This document shows, one piece after another, positions 44,615 through 52,938 of a stretch of DNA of 64,000 nucleotides. Positions within the stretch are counted from its first letter, which is position 1. Every line of letters begins with the position of its first letter. The stretch lies in assembly GCA_958437935.1 (NCBI GenBank), contig CAUBPS010000007.1, forward strand, positions 49,092-113,091, in the 5' to 3' direction. The translations under genes were made by a program, and so were the position numbers. The DNA comes from an uncultured Collinsella sp. (GTDB lineage: Bacteria > Actinomycetota > Coriobacteriia > Coriobacteriales > Coriobacteriaceae). The notes beneath the pieces are model-generated. The model was not told the DNA's origin and did not search any database. It saw nothing but the letters and a program-made list of their open reading frames with translations.

Positions 44615-44841
44615 TGGGCAAAAAATGCCAAATATGAGTACTGTTGCTAGGGCGATAGCATTTATATGCAAGAAGATAATGTACACAATATAGAGTGTGT
44701 ACATTAAAATTCACCTCAGCAGACTCTAATCCAGCTAGGTTGGCCGCTCTAGGGGTTTACAGGGATCGCTCAGGCGCCATTTTAGGCGGTTTTTCCTGCT
44801 ACTAAAATAGCAACAGTACTCATATTTGCCCTTTTTTGTCC
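44615..44841. repeat. AT-rich inverted-repeat element (possible MITE)
   Basis: Perfect 21-base arms (44629-44649 and 44808-44828; CAAATATGAGTACTGTTGCT and one more base) extend outward imperfectly (GGGCAAAAAATGC and CCCTTTTTTG). Inside is a further palindrome, AATGTACACATATAGAGTGTGTACATT-like at 44684-44712, and no gene. The element is about 225 bases and poorer in G+C than its surroundings. It sits between convergent genes. No target duplication could be confirmed. Confidence 0.7.
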
Positions 44842-44865
44842 ACAGCCCCTTGGCATGTTGTTACG

Positions 44866-44907
44866 AAGCCGCCCCTGGACTGGAATTGACAGCCCAGGGG
44901 CGGCTTT
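44866..44907. terminator. Bidirectional terminator
   Basis: AAGCCGCCCCTGG pairs with CCAGGGGCGGCTT around a loop of about 15 bases. It lies between the convergent transporter and acyltransferase genes. Confidence 0.85.
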
Positions 44908-44920
44908 CGCTTGTCGCAGG

Positions 44921-44965
44921 AGTGTCCCAAGGTGCCGGCATAAAAGGAACGTCCCTAGCTGCCGG
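44921..44965 (-). repeat. GGGGAC-family repeat, minus-strand copy
   Basis: On the minus strand it reads like 29036-29090: CCGGCAGCTAGGGACGTTCC and then TTTTATGCCGGCACCTTGGG. It abuts the acyltransferase stop codon. Confidence 0.7.
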
Positions 44966-44966
44966 A

Positions 44967-47177
44967 TTACTTGTCGGTGCCCAGCTTGTGCGGCTTGAAG
45001 GCGAGGGCATTGACGAGCGCGTCGGTGGCGGACTTCACCGCTGCCGGCTGCGGGTCGTTGACGTGATCCTCGGGGTGTACGGGCAGGTCCTTCTTGACCG
45101 CGTCGTGAATCAAGTTGAGGTATTCGGTCACACCGGTGGTCGACAGGTGCGTGCCGTCGCCATCGAACAGGTCATTTCGGTTGGCGCTGTATCCGTACCA
45201 GTCGATAACGCGCACATTTTTGTAGCGCGTGGCGGCGTTGGCAATGGCCTGGTTGGTCGAGCCAACCCACGGCTGCGGGCTGCGCGTGTTTACAAACACG
45301 ACAATGCGCTTGTCTCCCGCATCGGCCATGATGGCATCGATCTGGTCATCGGTCACCAAGCCGTTGGTGCCCAGGGCAAAGACCACGATTTTGCCGGCAA
45401 GGTTCTGTTGGATATAACCCTCAAATGTCGCGCGGCCCGCATCGAACTGGCGGCCCTTTTCGGCATCGATGTGGCTGTGCGGGAACACGCCGTCAAAGGA
45501 GTCGACGGCGCGCAGCGACACGGAGTCGCCGATCATGAGCAGGTCGTAGGAGCCATCGGGGAAGCCATCGTTGTCCTTGTCGGTGTCGTCGGCTGCCTGT
45601 TGGTCCGTGGGCGCGGCGTTTTTAGCTTCCTTGTTGAGGACTTCGGCGCCTTCGCCGCTGAGCGCGGAGGTTTCCGGCACAAAGACCAGACCGCCCAGCG
45701 CGATGACAAGCACGATGCCGCAAGTGGCACACGCAGGAATATGCGAGCGCACCCAGTTGGCGGGCGTGGTGGTGCCATCGCGGAACTCGGACACGGTACG
45801 GCCGAAGGCGCCCTTCCTAAACGGCGTCTCGATAAAGCGGTAGGAGCATTCGGCCACGGCTACCACCAGCAGTACCTGCAAAATATACTGCCACCAGGGC
45901 GTATCGTTGATGTTGGCAACCGGGTTCATGAGCAGCAGCAGCGGATAGTGCCACAGGTAGATGCTGTACGAGCGCTTGCCAACCCATACGAGCGGCTTGG
46001 CGGATAGCGCGCGGGCAACCATTCCCTGGGGCTGCACGCAGGCAGCGATGACCATGAGCGTGAGGATGGAGCACAGCAGCGTGCCGCCGCGATACTGGAA
46101 CGCGGTGTAGCCGTTGGTGAGTGCGACCATAGCGGCGAGGCCAATCAGGCCTACAACGCCCAACACATCGATGGATGCGGGCGAGGACCAAAAACGCACG
46201 AGGGCACTCGGCTGCATCGGGGCGGTCTCGGCTGCATCGTCGGCCGTCGTGCTCTGCTTGTCTTCGGCATTCTTGTCGTGCTTGGCGACGAGGCGGTCGA
46301 GCCCCAGGCGACGCGCGAGGCGCACGGGCGCCAGGTCGCGATCGGGGATAAAGGCCATCCAGGCGCCCAGCAGCAGCGAGAACACGCGGGTGTCGGTGCC
46401 GTAGTACACGCGGCTGGGATCGGCGGCGGGGTTGTAGAGCACCATCATGGCGACGGCGGAAACCGCGGCAAGGCCCAGAACCACGCGGCGCGTGTTGGGT
46501 TTGCTCACATGCATGGATACCATGGCAAACAGCAGCGGCGGCCAGATGAGGTAGAACTGTTCTTCGATGGCGAGCGACCAAAAGTGCGTGAGCGGCGAGG
46601 GATCGCCCAAGGCGTTGAAGTACGAGACGTCCTGCGCAATCTGCCACCAGTTGTTGAAGAACAGCAGCGACGGCAGGATGTCGGGACGCATCTTGGTGAG
46701 CATCACGTGGTTAAAGATCGTGCACAGCGCGCAGGTCACGAACACTACCGTTACCACGGCGGGGAACAGGCGGCGGATGCGGCGAATCCAGAAGCTCTTG
46801 AGGTCGATGCGTCCGGTCTTGGCGACTTCGTTGAGCAGCAGGCGCGTGATCAGATAGCCCGAAAGCACAAAGAAGATCGTGACGCCGAGCAAGCCGCCTT
46901 GCGCCCATGTGAGGTTGAGGTGGTAGAGCACCACCGCGACAACGGCGAGCGTGCGCAGGCCGTCGAGGGCGGGAATGTAGCGGGATTTGGGACGAGCGGG
47001 CGTCTGGTCTGCGGTGGCGGCGCTGGCATGGTCCGCTTTGTTGGCGGGCGCACGATGAGGGCTCGGGGCGCGTCGCGAGCCGCCGGTGCGGCGCTCGGCC
47101 CGCGGACGTTCGTGCGGCGCCGGTTCGTTGCCCGTGCGGCGTCGGCCGCGTGAGCTCGATTGCGGGAATTGTTCCAT
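44967..47177 (-). CDS. OatA-type acyltransferase (acyltransferase_3 membrane domain plus SGNH domain)
   Basis: A 736-residue protein. After a basic disordered head of about 65 residues (Arg/Pro/Ala-rich) comes a ten- or eleven-segment acyltransferase_3 domain: YIPALDGLRTLAVVAVVLYH, then FFVLSGYLITRLL, RIRRLFPAVV and FWSLAIEEQFYLIWP. A linker leads to an SGNH esterase-like domain: MIGDSVSLRAVD with the Ser, FALGTNG, and DGTHLSTTG with Asp and His. This is the layout of OatA, which O-acetylates peptidoglycan outside the membrane and gives lysozyme resistance. Teichoic acid or other glycans could be substrates instead. It is single-gene and convergent with the NRMT gene. Confidence 0.9.
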   Translation of the reverse strand: MEQFPQSSSRGRRRTGNEPAPHERPRAERRTGGSRRAPSPHRAPANKADHASAATADQTPARPKSRYIPALDGLRTLAVVAVVLYHLNLTWAQGGLLGVTIFFVLSGYLITRLLLNEVAKTGRIDLKSFWIRRIRRLFPAVVTVVFVTCALCTIFNHVMLTKMRPDILPSLLFFNNWWQIAQDVSYFNALGDPSPLTHFWSLAIEEQFYLIWPPLLFAMVSMHVSKPNTRRVVLGLAAVSAVAMMVLYNPAADPSRVYYGTDTRVFSLLLGAWMAFIPDRDLAPVRLARRLGLDRLVAKHDKNAEDKQSTTADDAAETAPMQPSALVRFWSSPASIDVLGVVGLIGLAAMVALTNGYTAFQYRGGTLLCSILTLMVIAACVQPQGMVARALSAKPLVWVGKRSYSIYLWHYPLLLLMNPVANINDTPWWQYILQVLLVVAVAECSYRFIETPFRKGAFGRTVSEFRDGTTTPANWVRSHIPACATCGIVLVIALGGLVFVPETSALSGEGAEVLNKEAKNAAPTDQQAADDTDKDNDGFPDGSYDLLMIGDSVSLRAVDSFDGVFPHSHIDAEKGRQFDAGRATFEGYIQQNLAGKIVVFALGTNGLVTDDQIDAIMADAGDKRIVVFVNTRSPQPWVGSTNQAIANAATRYKNVRVIDWYGYSANRNDLFDGDGTHLSTTGVTEYLNLIHDAVKKDLPVHPEDHVNDPQPAAVKSATDALVNALAFKPHKLGTDK

Positions 47178-47270
47178 AAAACATCATCCAATGACGAGAA
47201 TAATCAGCACGTATTCATTGTAGCCGCCTGCTCCTGTGAATGCTTGCTGCTGGCGCAACCTCAAGCGCGC

Positions 47271-47300
47271 GTTCACATCAAAGTGAACTAAAGTTATAGA
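47271..47300 (+). promoter_or_regulatory. Promoter with overlapping operator for the ribokinase operon
   Basis: TTCACA (47272-47277) and TATAGA (47295-47300) are 17 bases apart. The -35 box is covered by an 18-base palindrome, GTTCACATCAAAGTGAAC (47271-47288). A repressor bound there would block transcription of the nucleoside operon. Confidence 0.6.
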
Positions 47301-47363
47301 GGTGCGAAAGCATACGATTGACGGCCGACGGTGGGCAAAAAGCCCGCGGATGAGGAGGTTTCC

Positions 47364-48353
47364 ATGGCAGATCGCGGCATCGTTGCGGTGTTCGGCAGCA
47401 TGAACATGGACCTTTCGGTGGCGTGCGAGCGCATGCCGCGTGCGGGCGAGACCGTCGGCGGAAGCGGTTTTATCACCAACGCCGGCGGCAAGGGTGCAAA
47501 CCAGGCTGTAGCCGCCGCACGGATGGGCGCGCGTACATGCATGATCGGCGCCGTCGGGCGCGATACATTTGGTGACGCACTGGTGGCGGGGCTCCAAGAT
47601 GCCGGCGTGGGCGTTGAGTTTGTGGCGCGTCGCGACGACGTGGAGACGGGCACCGCGACTATCATTCGCTGCGAGAACGACAACCGCATCGTGTTATCGC
47701 CGGGCGCCAACCATGCGCTTTCGGGCGAGGACGTTGCCTGCGCGCTGCGCTATCTGGTGGCCGACGAGCTCGATGCCAATATCTGCGACCTCGCCCCGGC
47801 GGCCGGCGGCGTCTTTATCGCCCAGGGCGAATGCGACCTGATGGCCACGGCCGCGGCGCTCTCTTGCGCCCACAGGCTAGGGTTCTATACGGTCTTTAAC
47901 CCGGCGCCGGCGTGCGACCTGCCGGCGGGAGCGTGGCCTGCGGTCGACTTGGTTTGTCCCAACGAGACCGAGTGCCAGATGCTGACGGGCATTCTGCCCA
48001 CAGATGATGTGAGTTGCGTCGCCGCGCTCAATGCGCTGCTCGACAAGGGCGCCGGCGCCGCGGTCATCACGCTGGGCGGATCCGGGTCGGTTACGCTCGG
48101 CGATGACGGAGGGCTGCTGCGCATGCCGGCGCTCTCCAGCGAGGTGGTCGACACGACGGCTGCGGGCGATACGTTTATCGGCGCACTTGCGGCGGCTCGG
48201 CTGCAGGGCTTGCCTCTCTTTGAGTGCATGGCCGCGGGCGCTCGCGCCTCGGCAGTGACGGTGTCGCGCCTGGGTGCTCAGCAATCGATTCCCACGCGCG
48301 CCGAAGTTGAACATAAGTTTGGTTTAGACGGTTTAGACGGAGAAGCGGAGTAG
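47364..48353 (+). CDS. rbsK: Ribokinase (PfkB family)
   Basis: A 329-residue sugar kinase that phosphorylates ribose at C5. N-terminal VFGSMNMDLSV, the GGSGFITNAGGKGANQAVAA substrate motif and the C-terminal anion hole DTTAAGDTFIGAL are complete. The ATG at 47364 has GAGGAGG 6 bases upstream; the longer frame from 47331 overlaps that site. A nucleoside hydrolase gene begins 4 bases after the stop codon. The pair therefore probably salvages ribose from nucleosides: hydrolase releases base and ribose, kinase makes ribose-5-phosphate. Confidence 0.93.
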   Translation: MADRGIVAVFGSMNMDLSVACERMPRAGETVGGSGFITNAGGKGANQAVAAARMGARTCMIGAVGRDTFGDALVAGLQDAGVGVEFVARRDDVETGTATIIRCENDNRIVLSPGANHALSGEDVACALRYLVADELDANICDLAPAAGGVFIAQGECDLMATAAALSCAHRLGFYTVFNPAPACDLPAGAWPAVDLVCPNETECQMLTGILPTDDVSCVAALNALLDKGAGAAVITLGGSGSVTLGDDGGLLRMPALSSEVVDTTAAGDTFIGALAAARLQGLPLFECMAAGARASAVTVSRLGAQQSIPTRAEVEHKFGLDGLDGEAE

Positions 48354-48357
48354 AACA

Positions 48358-49332
48358 ATGGCAACCAAGAAGCTGATCCTTGATTTGGATATGGGCGTGG
48401 ACGACGCCATGGCGCTCGCCTACGCCATCGCGAGCCCCGAGGTGGAGCTCGTCGGTATTACCACGTGCTTTGGCAACGTGCGCGTCGAGCAGTCGGCGCA
48501 TAACTGCCTGGCGGTGCTCGACCTGTTGGGCCGACCCGAGGTGCCGGTGTACCTGGGCGCCGATCGTCCCATTAAGGCGAACGAGCCCTATACGCCGCCG
48601 GCGTCCACCACGCTCATCCATGGTAAAAACGGCATTGGCGGCGCGAGCGTACCTGCATCGCCGTATGAGCCGGTGGGGGCGACGTCTGCCGACGGCAACG
48701 CTGCGGTCGATTACCTGATCGATGCCGCACGCACCTATGGCCCCGATCTGGTCTATGTGGCAACCGGTCCGCTCTCTAACTTAGCGCTTGCTCTTGAGCG
48801 CGATGCGGCAGCGATGATGTCTATCGGCCGCGTGGTCGTGATGGGCGGCGCCCTGACCGTGCCCGGCAACGTGAGTGCGGGTGCCGAGGCCAACATGGCG
48901 AGCGACCCCGAGGCGGCCGACGCCGTGCTACGCTCGGGCCGTAAGCTCACCATGGTTGGTCTGGACGTGACGCATCGCGTGGTGCTGACACGCCGTGACA
49001 TTGCGGGTTGGACGGGTTCGGGCACCATGGCGGGCTGCGCGTTTGCAAGCATGGTCGAGCACTATATCGGTTCGTACGAGATGAATGCGCCCTACCTGGG
49101 CGGCTGCGCGCTGCACGACCCGCTGGCTGTTGCCGTGGCAATCGATCCCACGCTTGTGGGCGCGCTCGGTTGCAACCTGCGCGTCGACCTGCTGGGCGAG
49201 TATCGCGGCCGCACTATCTGCGATGAGCGCCGCGTGGCCGACCCCGACAAGAGCGCGCTTGTGGCGCTGACGGTGGATGCCCCGCGTTTCCTCGCCGAGT
49301 TCAAATCCCGCATGGCCCACGTCTTGGGCTAA
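48358..49332 (+). CDS. Nucleoside hydrolase (IUNH family)
   Basis: A 324-residue hydrolase that splits ribonucleosides into base and ribose. The Ca2+-binding Asp cluster LDLDMGVDDAMAL is at the N-terminus; ITTCFGNV, YVATGPLSNLALALE, VVMGGALTVPGNVS and ALHDPLAVAV with the catalytic His follow. Base preference (purine, pyrimidine or both) is not readable. It starts 4 bases after ribokinase. No nucleoside transporter is adjacent. A strong terminator made of the GGGACGGGG repeat follows. Confidence 0.93.
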   Translation: MATKKLILDLDMGVDDAMALAYAIASPEVELVGITTCFGNVRVEQSAHNCLAVLDLLGRPEVPVYLGADRPIKANEPYTPPASTTLIHGKNGIGGASVPASPYEPVGATSADGNAAVDYLIDAARTYGPDLVYVATGPLSNLALALERDAAAMMSIGRVVVMGGALTVPGNVSAGAEANMASDPEAADAVLRSGRKLTMVGLDVTHRVVLTRRDIAGWTGSGTMAGCAFASMVEHYIGSYEMNAPYLGGCALHDPLAVAVAIDPTLVGALGCNLRVDLLGEYRGRTICDERRVADPDKSALVALTVDAPRFLAEFKSRMAHVLG

Positions 49333-49343
49333 CCGATCCATGC

Positions 49344-49384
49344 GCCCCGTCCCCAAAGCAGTCTTTTTGGGACGGGGCTTTTTT
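49344..49384 (+). terminator. Terminator of the nucleoside operon (GGGACGGGG type)
   Basis: GCCCCGTCCC pairs with GGGACGGGGC over 10 bases and is followed by six T. The stem sequence belongs to the GGGACGGGG repeat family also found at 49399, 50605, 63261 and 63317. Confidence 0.85.
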
Positions 49385-49398
49385 AACTACTTTGTAGC

Positions 49399-49476
49399 GA
49401 TGATTTTTCTGGGACGGGGCTTAAAAAATCATTGTGTACCTAATGATTTTTTAATCCCCGTCCCAGAAAAATCATC
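49399..49476. repeat. 78-base palindrome of the GGGACGGGG family
   Basis: The arms begin GATGATTTTTCTGGGACGGG and pair with their complement over about 34 bases with one mismatch, loop GTGTACCT. The left arm recurs at 63261-63296. Confidence 0.85.
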
Positions 49477-49549
49477 GGGTGGCAAAACAGTCAAAAAGCT
49501 GCGTCCCAAATTGGCGACTATGTTGGTTTGCCTATATAGCTAGCTGCCG

Positions 49550-49571
49550 TAAACAGATTGAACACCGTTTA
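49550..49571 (+). promoter_or_regulatory. Candidate LacI operator upstream of the ROK kinase
   Basis: TAAAC, 12 bases and GTTTA. The same half-sites with the same spacing occur before the first LacI gene at 50693-50714. Confidence 0.5.
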
Positions 49572-49682
49572 TAGAATTAACGTGACCGTTAGCCTAAAAC
49601 CCATTGTTCGCTCGAGGCCCTCGTGGTTGCATGGGTAAGAAAGCCTAGATAATTGGCACATGTACGTTTAAGTGGGGGCAGC

Positions 49683-50591
49683 ATGAAAGAGCTCTTTGGC
49701 ATCGACGTGGGCGGTACGGCGGTTAAGTGGGCTGTGCTGGGCGAGGACTATTCCATCCGAGAGCGCGGTAGCCTACCGACCCATTTTGGAGCCGCCGAAG
49801 AAGTGGTCGAGGCCCTGGCCGGCCTTGTCGAGCCGTATCGCGAGCGTGTCTCCGCCGTGGGCGTGAGCGCGCCCGGTGGCATCTACGAGGGGGACGAGGA
49901 CGGCACCATTCACCGTGGCGGTGCGCTGACGTACATGGACGGCTGCCCGCTGGGAAGGCTCTTGCGCGAGCGTCTTGGCATGCCGGTGTCTGTCAATAAC
50001 GACGGCAAATGCTGTGCGCTTGGCGAATATGCGGCGGGCGCGCTACGTGAGCATCGTATTGGCGTGGTACTTGCCATTGGCACCGGGATTGGCGGCGGCA
50101 TCGTTATCGACGGTCATGTCCTTCGCGGCTCGCATGGTTTTGCCGGCGAATTCAGCTTTTTGCGCAACGACACGACGCGTGCGGCAGCGATGGGCAACGT
50201 GTTTGCCGGCACAGGCGGCTGGCGCGCGCTGCGCGATGCTGCTGTGGCGGAGAAAGGACTGCCGGCAGATACTGCCGTGGACGGGCGCCGCGTCTTCGAG
50301 TGGATCGAGGCCGGCGACGAGGCGGCCCAGCGCGCTCTCGACCGCTATGCGCGTACGTTTGATGCCCAGCTCGTAAACCTGCAGGCCGTGCTCGACCCCG
50401 AGGTCTTTGTGATTGCGGGCGGCATTTCGTGCCATCCCGAACTCATTGATGCACTTCGCGACCAGATGCCCGCTGCGCTCGCTGGCTACGAGGGCGGTTT
50501 TGCCGGCATCCCCGAGCCGCAGATTAAGGTGGCCGAACTCGGCAACGATGCCAACCTGTACGGAGCCGTGCAGGAGGCCATGCGCCTCTAA
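49683..50591 (+). CDS. ROK-family sugar kinase, probably beta-glucoside kinase-like
   Basis: A 302-residue ROK kinase. The ATP loop GIDVGGTAVKWAVL, the substrate segment VSVNNDGKCCALGE and LAIGTGIGGGIVIDGHVLRG are typical. The ROK zinc motif CxCGxxGC is missing: after HGFAGEFSFL the chain runs RNDTTRAAAMGNVFAGTGG. That pattern resembles BglK-type beta-glucoside kinases, which phosphorylate the sugar of beta-glucosides, rather than zinc-dependent glucokinases. GTGGGGG precedes the ATG at 49683. As the first gene of the sugar locus it could phosphorylate glucose or a glucoside released by the locus. Confidence 0.85.
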   Translation: MKELFGIDVGGTAVKWAVLGEDYSIRERGSLPTHFGAAEEVVEALAGLVEPYRERVSAVGVSAPGGIYEGDEDGTIHRGGALTYMDGCPLGRLLRERLGMPVSVNNDGKCCALGEYAAGALREHRIGVVLAIGTGIGGGIVIDGHVLRGSHGFAGEFSFLRNDTTRAAAMGNVFAGTGGWRALRDAAVAEKGLPADTAVDGRRVFEWIEAGDEAAQRALDRYARTFDAQLVNLQAVLDPEVFVIAGGISCHPELIDALRDQMPAALAGYEGGFAGIPEPQIKVAELGNDANLYGAVQEAMRL

Positions 50592-50599
50592 AGGTAGTC

Positions 50600-50620
50600 A
50601 AAAAAGCCCCGTCCCAAATT
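50600..50620 (-). repeat. GGGACGGGG-family half element after the ROK gene
   Basis: AAAAAAGCCCCGTCCCAAAT; the same AGCCCCGTCCCAAATTG occurs at 63377-63393. Without a partner arm close by, it may be a degraded terminator. Confidence 0.65.
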
Positions 50621-50668
50621 GGCTACCGGTAAAAAGTGGCCGTTGGGGGAATAGTCGAGCCGCAACGC

Positions 50669-50715
50669 TTGACAACAGGGTAAACTAGCTACTAAACATT
50701 TACTATTCTGTTTAG
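50669..50715 (+). promoter_or_regulatory. Promoter and autoregulatory operator of the first LacI gene
   Basis: TTGACA (50669-50674) is followed after 15 bases by TACTAA. Overlapping it is a perfect inverted repeat CTAAACA-N10-TGTTTAG (50692-50715). The site probably binds the LacI protein encoded 68 bases downstream. Confidence 0.6.
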
Positions 50716-50782
50716 ATTGAATTTTCGGTCGTTTAGTTGCCGAGCCAATGAGCTCGGCCGCGACCGTCGCTAGGGAGAAACG

Positions 50783-51793
50783 ATGGCCAAAGCAAGTGTC
50801 CGCGAGATCAGCCGCATCACCGGGTTTTCGCCCGCGACCGTGTCCAACGCGCTCAACCGCAAGCGCAGCGTGAGCGAGGAGACCGCCAAGATTATCTTGG
50901 AGTGCGCACAGTCGCTCGGCTACCAGCAGTCGACGCAGCTCGAGAGCATTCAGTTTGTGCTCGCGCGCAAGACGGGCGCCATCCTGGACGAGAGCACCTT
51001 CCATCCCGCGGTGATCGAGGGTGTGGAACGCCAGGCGCGCCGCCACGGTATGAGCACGAGCTTTGTTTCGCTCGACTTTAGCGACCTGGACGCCGTGCGT
51101 CCGCAGGTCGAGGGCCTCATCGCCGATCCGTCGGCCGCCATTGTGCTCATGGGCACCGAGCTGGGCGAGGAAGACTACGCCCTGTTCGCCAACGCCGCCG
51201 CCCACCTGATCGTACTCGACGGCTGGAGCGACCGCCAGTACTTTGATGCCGTGGTCATCGCCAACACCGACTCGGTGCTGCGCGCCGTGGACCATCTTAT
51301 CGAGAAGGGGCACAAGCAGATCGGCTATCTTGCCGGCAACCTGCGTATCCGCAACTTTAAGGACCGTGAGCGCGGTTACCGTCAGGCGCTTGAGGACGCG
51401 GGCCTCGAGCCCAATCCGGCATGGCATATCACCCTGGGCACCACGCTCGAGGGTGCTTACCACGACATGGGCGCATGGCTCGACAGCGTCTCGCGCGACG
51501 ACCTGCCGACGGCTTTCTTTGCCGAAAACGACGTGCTCGCCGTAGGCGCCATGCGCGCGCTGAACGAGCACGGCATACGTGTCCCCGAGGATGTCTCAAT
51601 CATCGGCTTTGACGATCTGTCTTTGGGCGCCTTCTCCAATCCGCCGCTCACCACGGTGCACGTTCCCAAGCACGAGGTGGGCGAGATCGCGGTGCGCCGC
51701 CTGGTGGGCAACATCCGCAATCCCAAGAGCTATACCTGCAAGACGGCCGTGTCGACCTACTTTGTCGAGCGCCAGAGCGTGCGCGAGCTCTAG
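50783..51793 (+). CDS. LacI-family transcriptional regulator 1
   Basis: A 336-residue regulator. The N-terminal HTH (ISRITGFSPATVSNALNRKR SVSEE) and hinge are followed by a periplasmic-binding-protein-like sugar sensor (GAILDESTFHPAVIEGVERQ; HLIEKGHKQIGYLAGNLRIR; AFFAENDVLAVGAM; IIGFDDL). The effector is unknown. Its 3' end overlaps the convergent second LacI gene by 4 bases. A perfect inverted repeat covers its own promoter, and the same half-sites lie before the ROK and isomerase genes. It is therefore likely the main regulator of those units. Confidence 0.93.
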   Translation: MAKASVREISRITGFSPATVSNALNRKRSVSEETAKIILECAQSLGYQQSTQLESIQFVLARKTGAILDESTFHPAVIEGVERQARRHGMSTSFVSLDFSDLDAVRPQVEGLIADPSAAIVLMGTELGEEDYALFANAAAHLIVLDGWSDRQYFDAVVIANTDSVLRAVDHLIEKGHKQIGYLAGNLRIRNFKDRERGYRQALEDAGLEPNPAWHITLGTTLEGAYHDMGAWLDSVSRDDLPTAFFAENDVLAVGAMRALNEHGIRVPEDVSIIGFDDLSLGAFSNPPLTTVHVPKHEVGEIAVRRLVGNIRNPKSYTCKTAVSTYFVERQSVREL

Positions 51794-52785
51794 GCTGAGC
51801 GGCGCTTGATCAGCGATGCCCCCAGCTCAATTTTGAGCGGGTGGTGTTCGGTCTCGTCGATGATCTCGACGATGCGCCGCGCGGCGACAGTGCCCATATA
51901 CTGCGACGGTACGTTGAGCGTGGTCAGCTGCGGCTGCACGTAGGTGCCGCCCACGTGGTTGTCGAAACCGACGATGCACACATCATCGGGCACGCGATAA
52001 CCGCGCTCTATAAGCGCCTTCATGGCACCTATGGCAATATCGTCAAAAACGGCGACGTAGCTTTGGGCAAGGGGCTCGCCCGCATCGATGATGTTGAGCA
52101 TGCTTGCGTATGCGTCGTCTGGAGTGGTGGCGAGTTCGTGGACGATACCGCACTTTTCCGATCCGGCTAACTGACCGACGGCGTGCTCGTAGGCAAAACG
52201 CCGTTCGGTGAAGTTGCCCAAGGTGACAGGTGCCGTTAAGAGCCCGGGGGCAGATCCAAGCTTCGAATACAGGTACTGCACGGCAAGCGTCATGCTCGCG
52301 ACGTTGTCGATCTTGACCGTATCGACTCCAACACTCATGCATGAATCCAGCAGCAACAGAGGGCAGTCCAGCGACGCGAACGGCATAAAATCCGACTCGA
52401 ACATCTCTGTCGCAAGGATGATGACGCCGTCGTATCGCGCCTCGGCGATGTTGGCAATCTGCTCCTGTGTATTCTCGTATGGCGAGTAGTTAACCAGTGA
52501 AAACGAGAACCCCGCGTGCCTCAGGGCACCTTCGACTCCGGCAAGCATGTCGGAAAAGAAAGGGCTCGAGAAGATGCGGCGTCGATTAAAGGCAACCAGT
52601 GCGACGGTTCCGCTCTTTTGGCGTTCAAACTTAATCTTGCTAAAGTCGTAACCTAGGGCCTCGGCGGTGCTAAGTACTAGCTGGCGAGTCTTTTCGCTTA
52701 CGCCGCGTCGGTTGTTAAGCGCGAGGGAGACGGCCGCTGCCGAGATTCCCAGCTGGTCGGCGATTTGTTTTGCAGTAACGGCCAT
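51790..52785 (-). CDS. LacI-family transcriptional regulator 2
   Basis: A 331-residue LacI/GalR protein with HTH VTAKQIADQLGISAAAVSLA LNNRRGVSEK and a sensor domain (SSPFFSDMLAGVEGALRHAG; HELATTPDDAYASMLNIIDA; VAVFDDIAIGAMKAL; IVGFDNH). It is divergent from the esterase/glycosidase/PTS genes and faces two CTTAA...TTAAG inverted repeats in the 153-base gap, its likely operators. It and regulator 1 are paralogs of one family but not close copies, so the locus seems to be under two separate controls. Confidence 0.93.
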   Translation of the reverse strand: MAVTAKQIADQLGISAAAVSLALNNRRGVSEKTRQLVLSTAEALGYDFSKIKFERQKSGTVALVAFNRRRIFSSPFFSDMLAGVEGALRHAGFSFSLVNYSPYENTQEQIANIAEARYDGVIILATEMFESDFMPFASLDCPLLLLDSCMSVGVDTVKIDNVASMTLAVQYLYSKLGSAPGLLTAPVTLGNFTERRFAYEHAVGQLAGSEKCGIVHELATTPDDAYASMLNIIDAGEPLAQSYVAVFDDIAIGAMKALIERGYRVPDDVCIVGFDNHVGGTYVQPQLTTLNVPSQYMGTVAARRIVEIIDETEHHPLKIELGASLIKRRSA

Positions 52786-52816
52786 GGTGATTCCTAACGA
52801 TTGGTAACTAAAAGTG

Positions 52817-52887
52817 AGCTTAACACTCAGCTGTTCATTAAGCTAAACATTTAGTAATTCAACTTAAGAATCGATAGAAGTTAAGTT
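52817..52887. promoter_or_regulatory. Two operator-like inverted repeats between LacI 2 and the esterase gene
   Basis: AGCTTAA-N14-TTAAGCT (52817-52844) and AACTTAA-N13-TTAAGTT (52861-52887) share the half-site CTTAA/TTAAG. CTAAACATTTAG (52843-52854) between them resembles the site at 50692. Both divergent genes could be controlled from here. Confidence 0.6.
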
Positions 52888-52938
52888 GCGTCCCCAGTAG
52901 AGTTTGTCTCAACAAACGCAACAGCAAAGGGGGACGAG

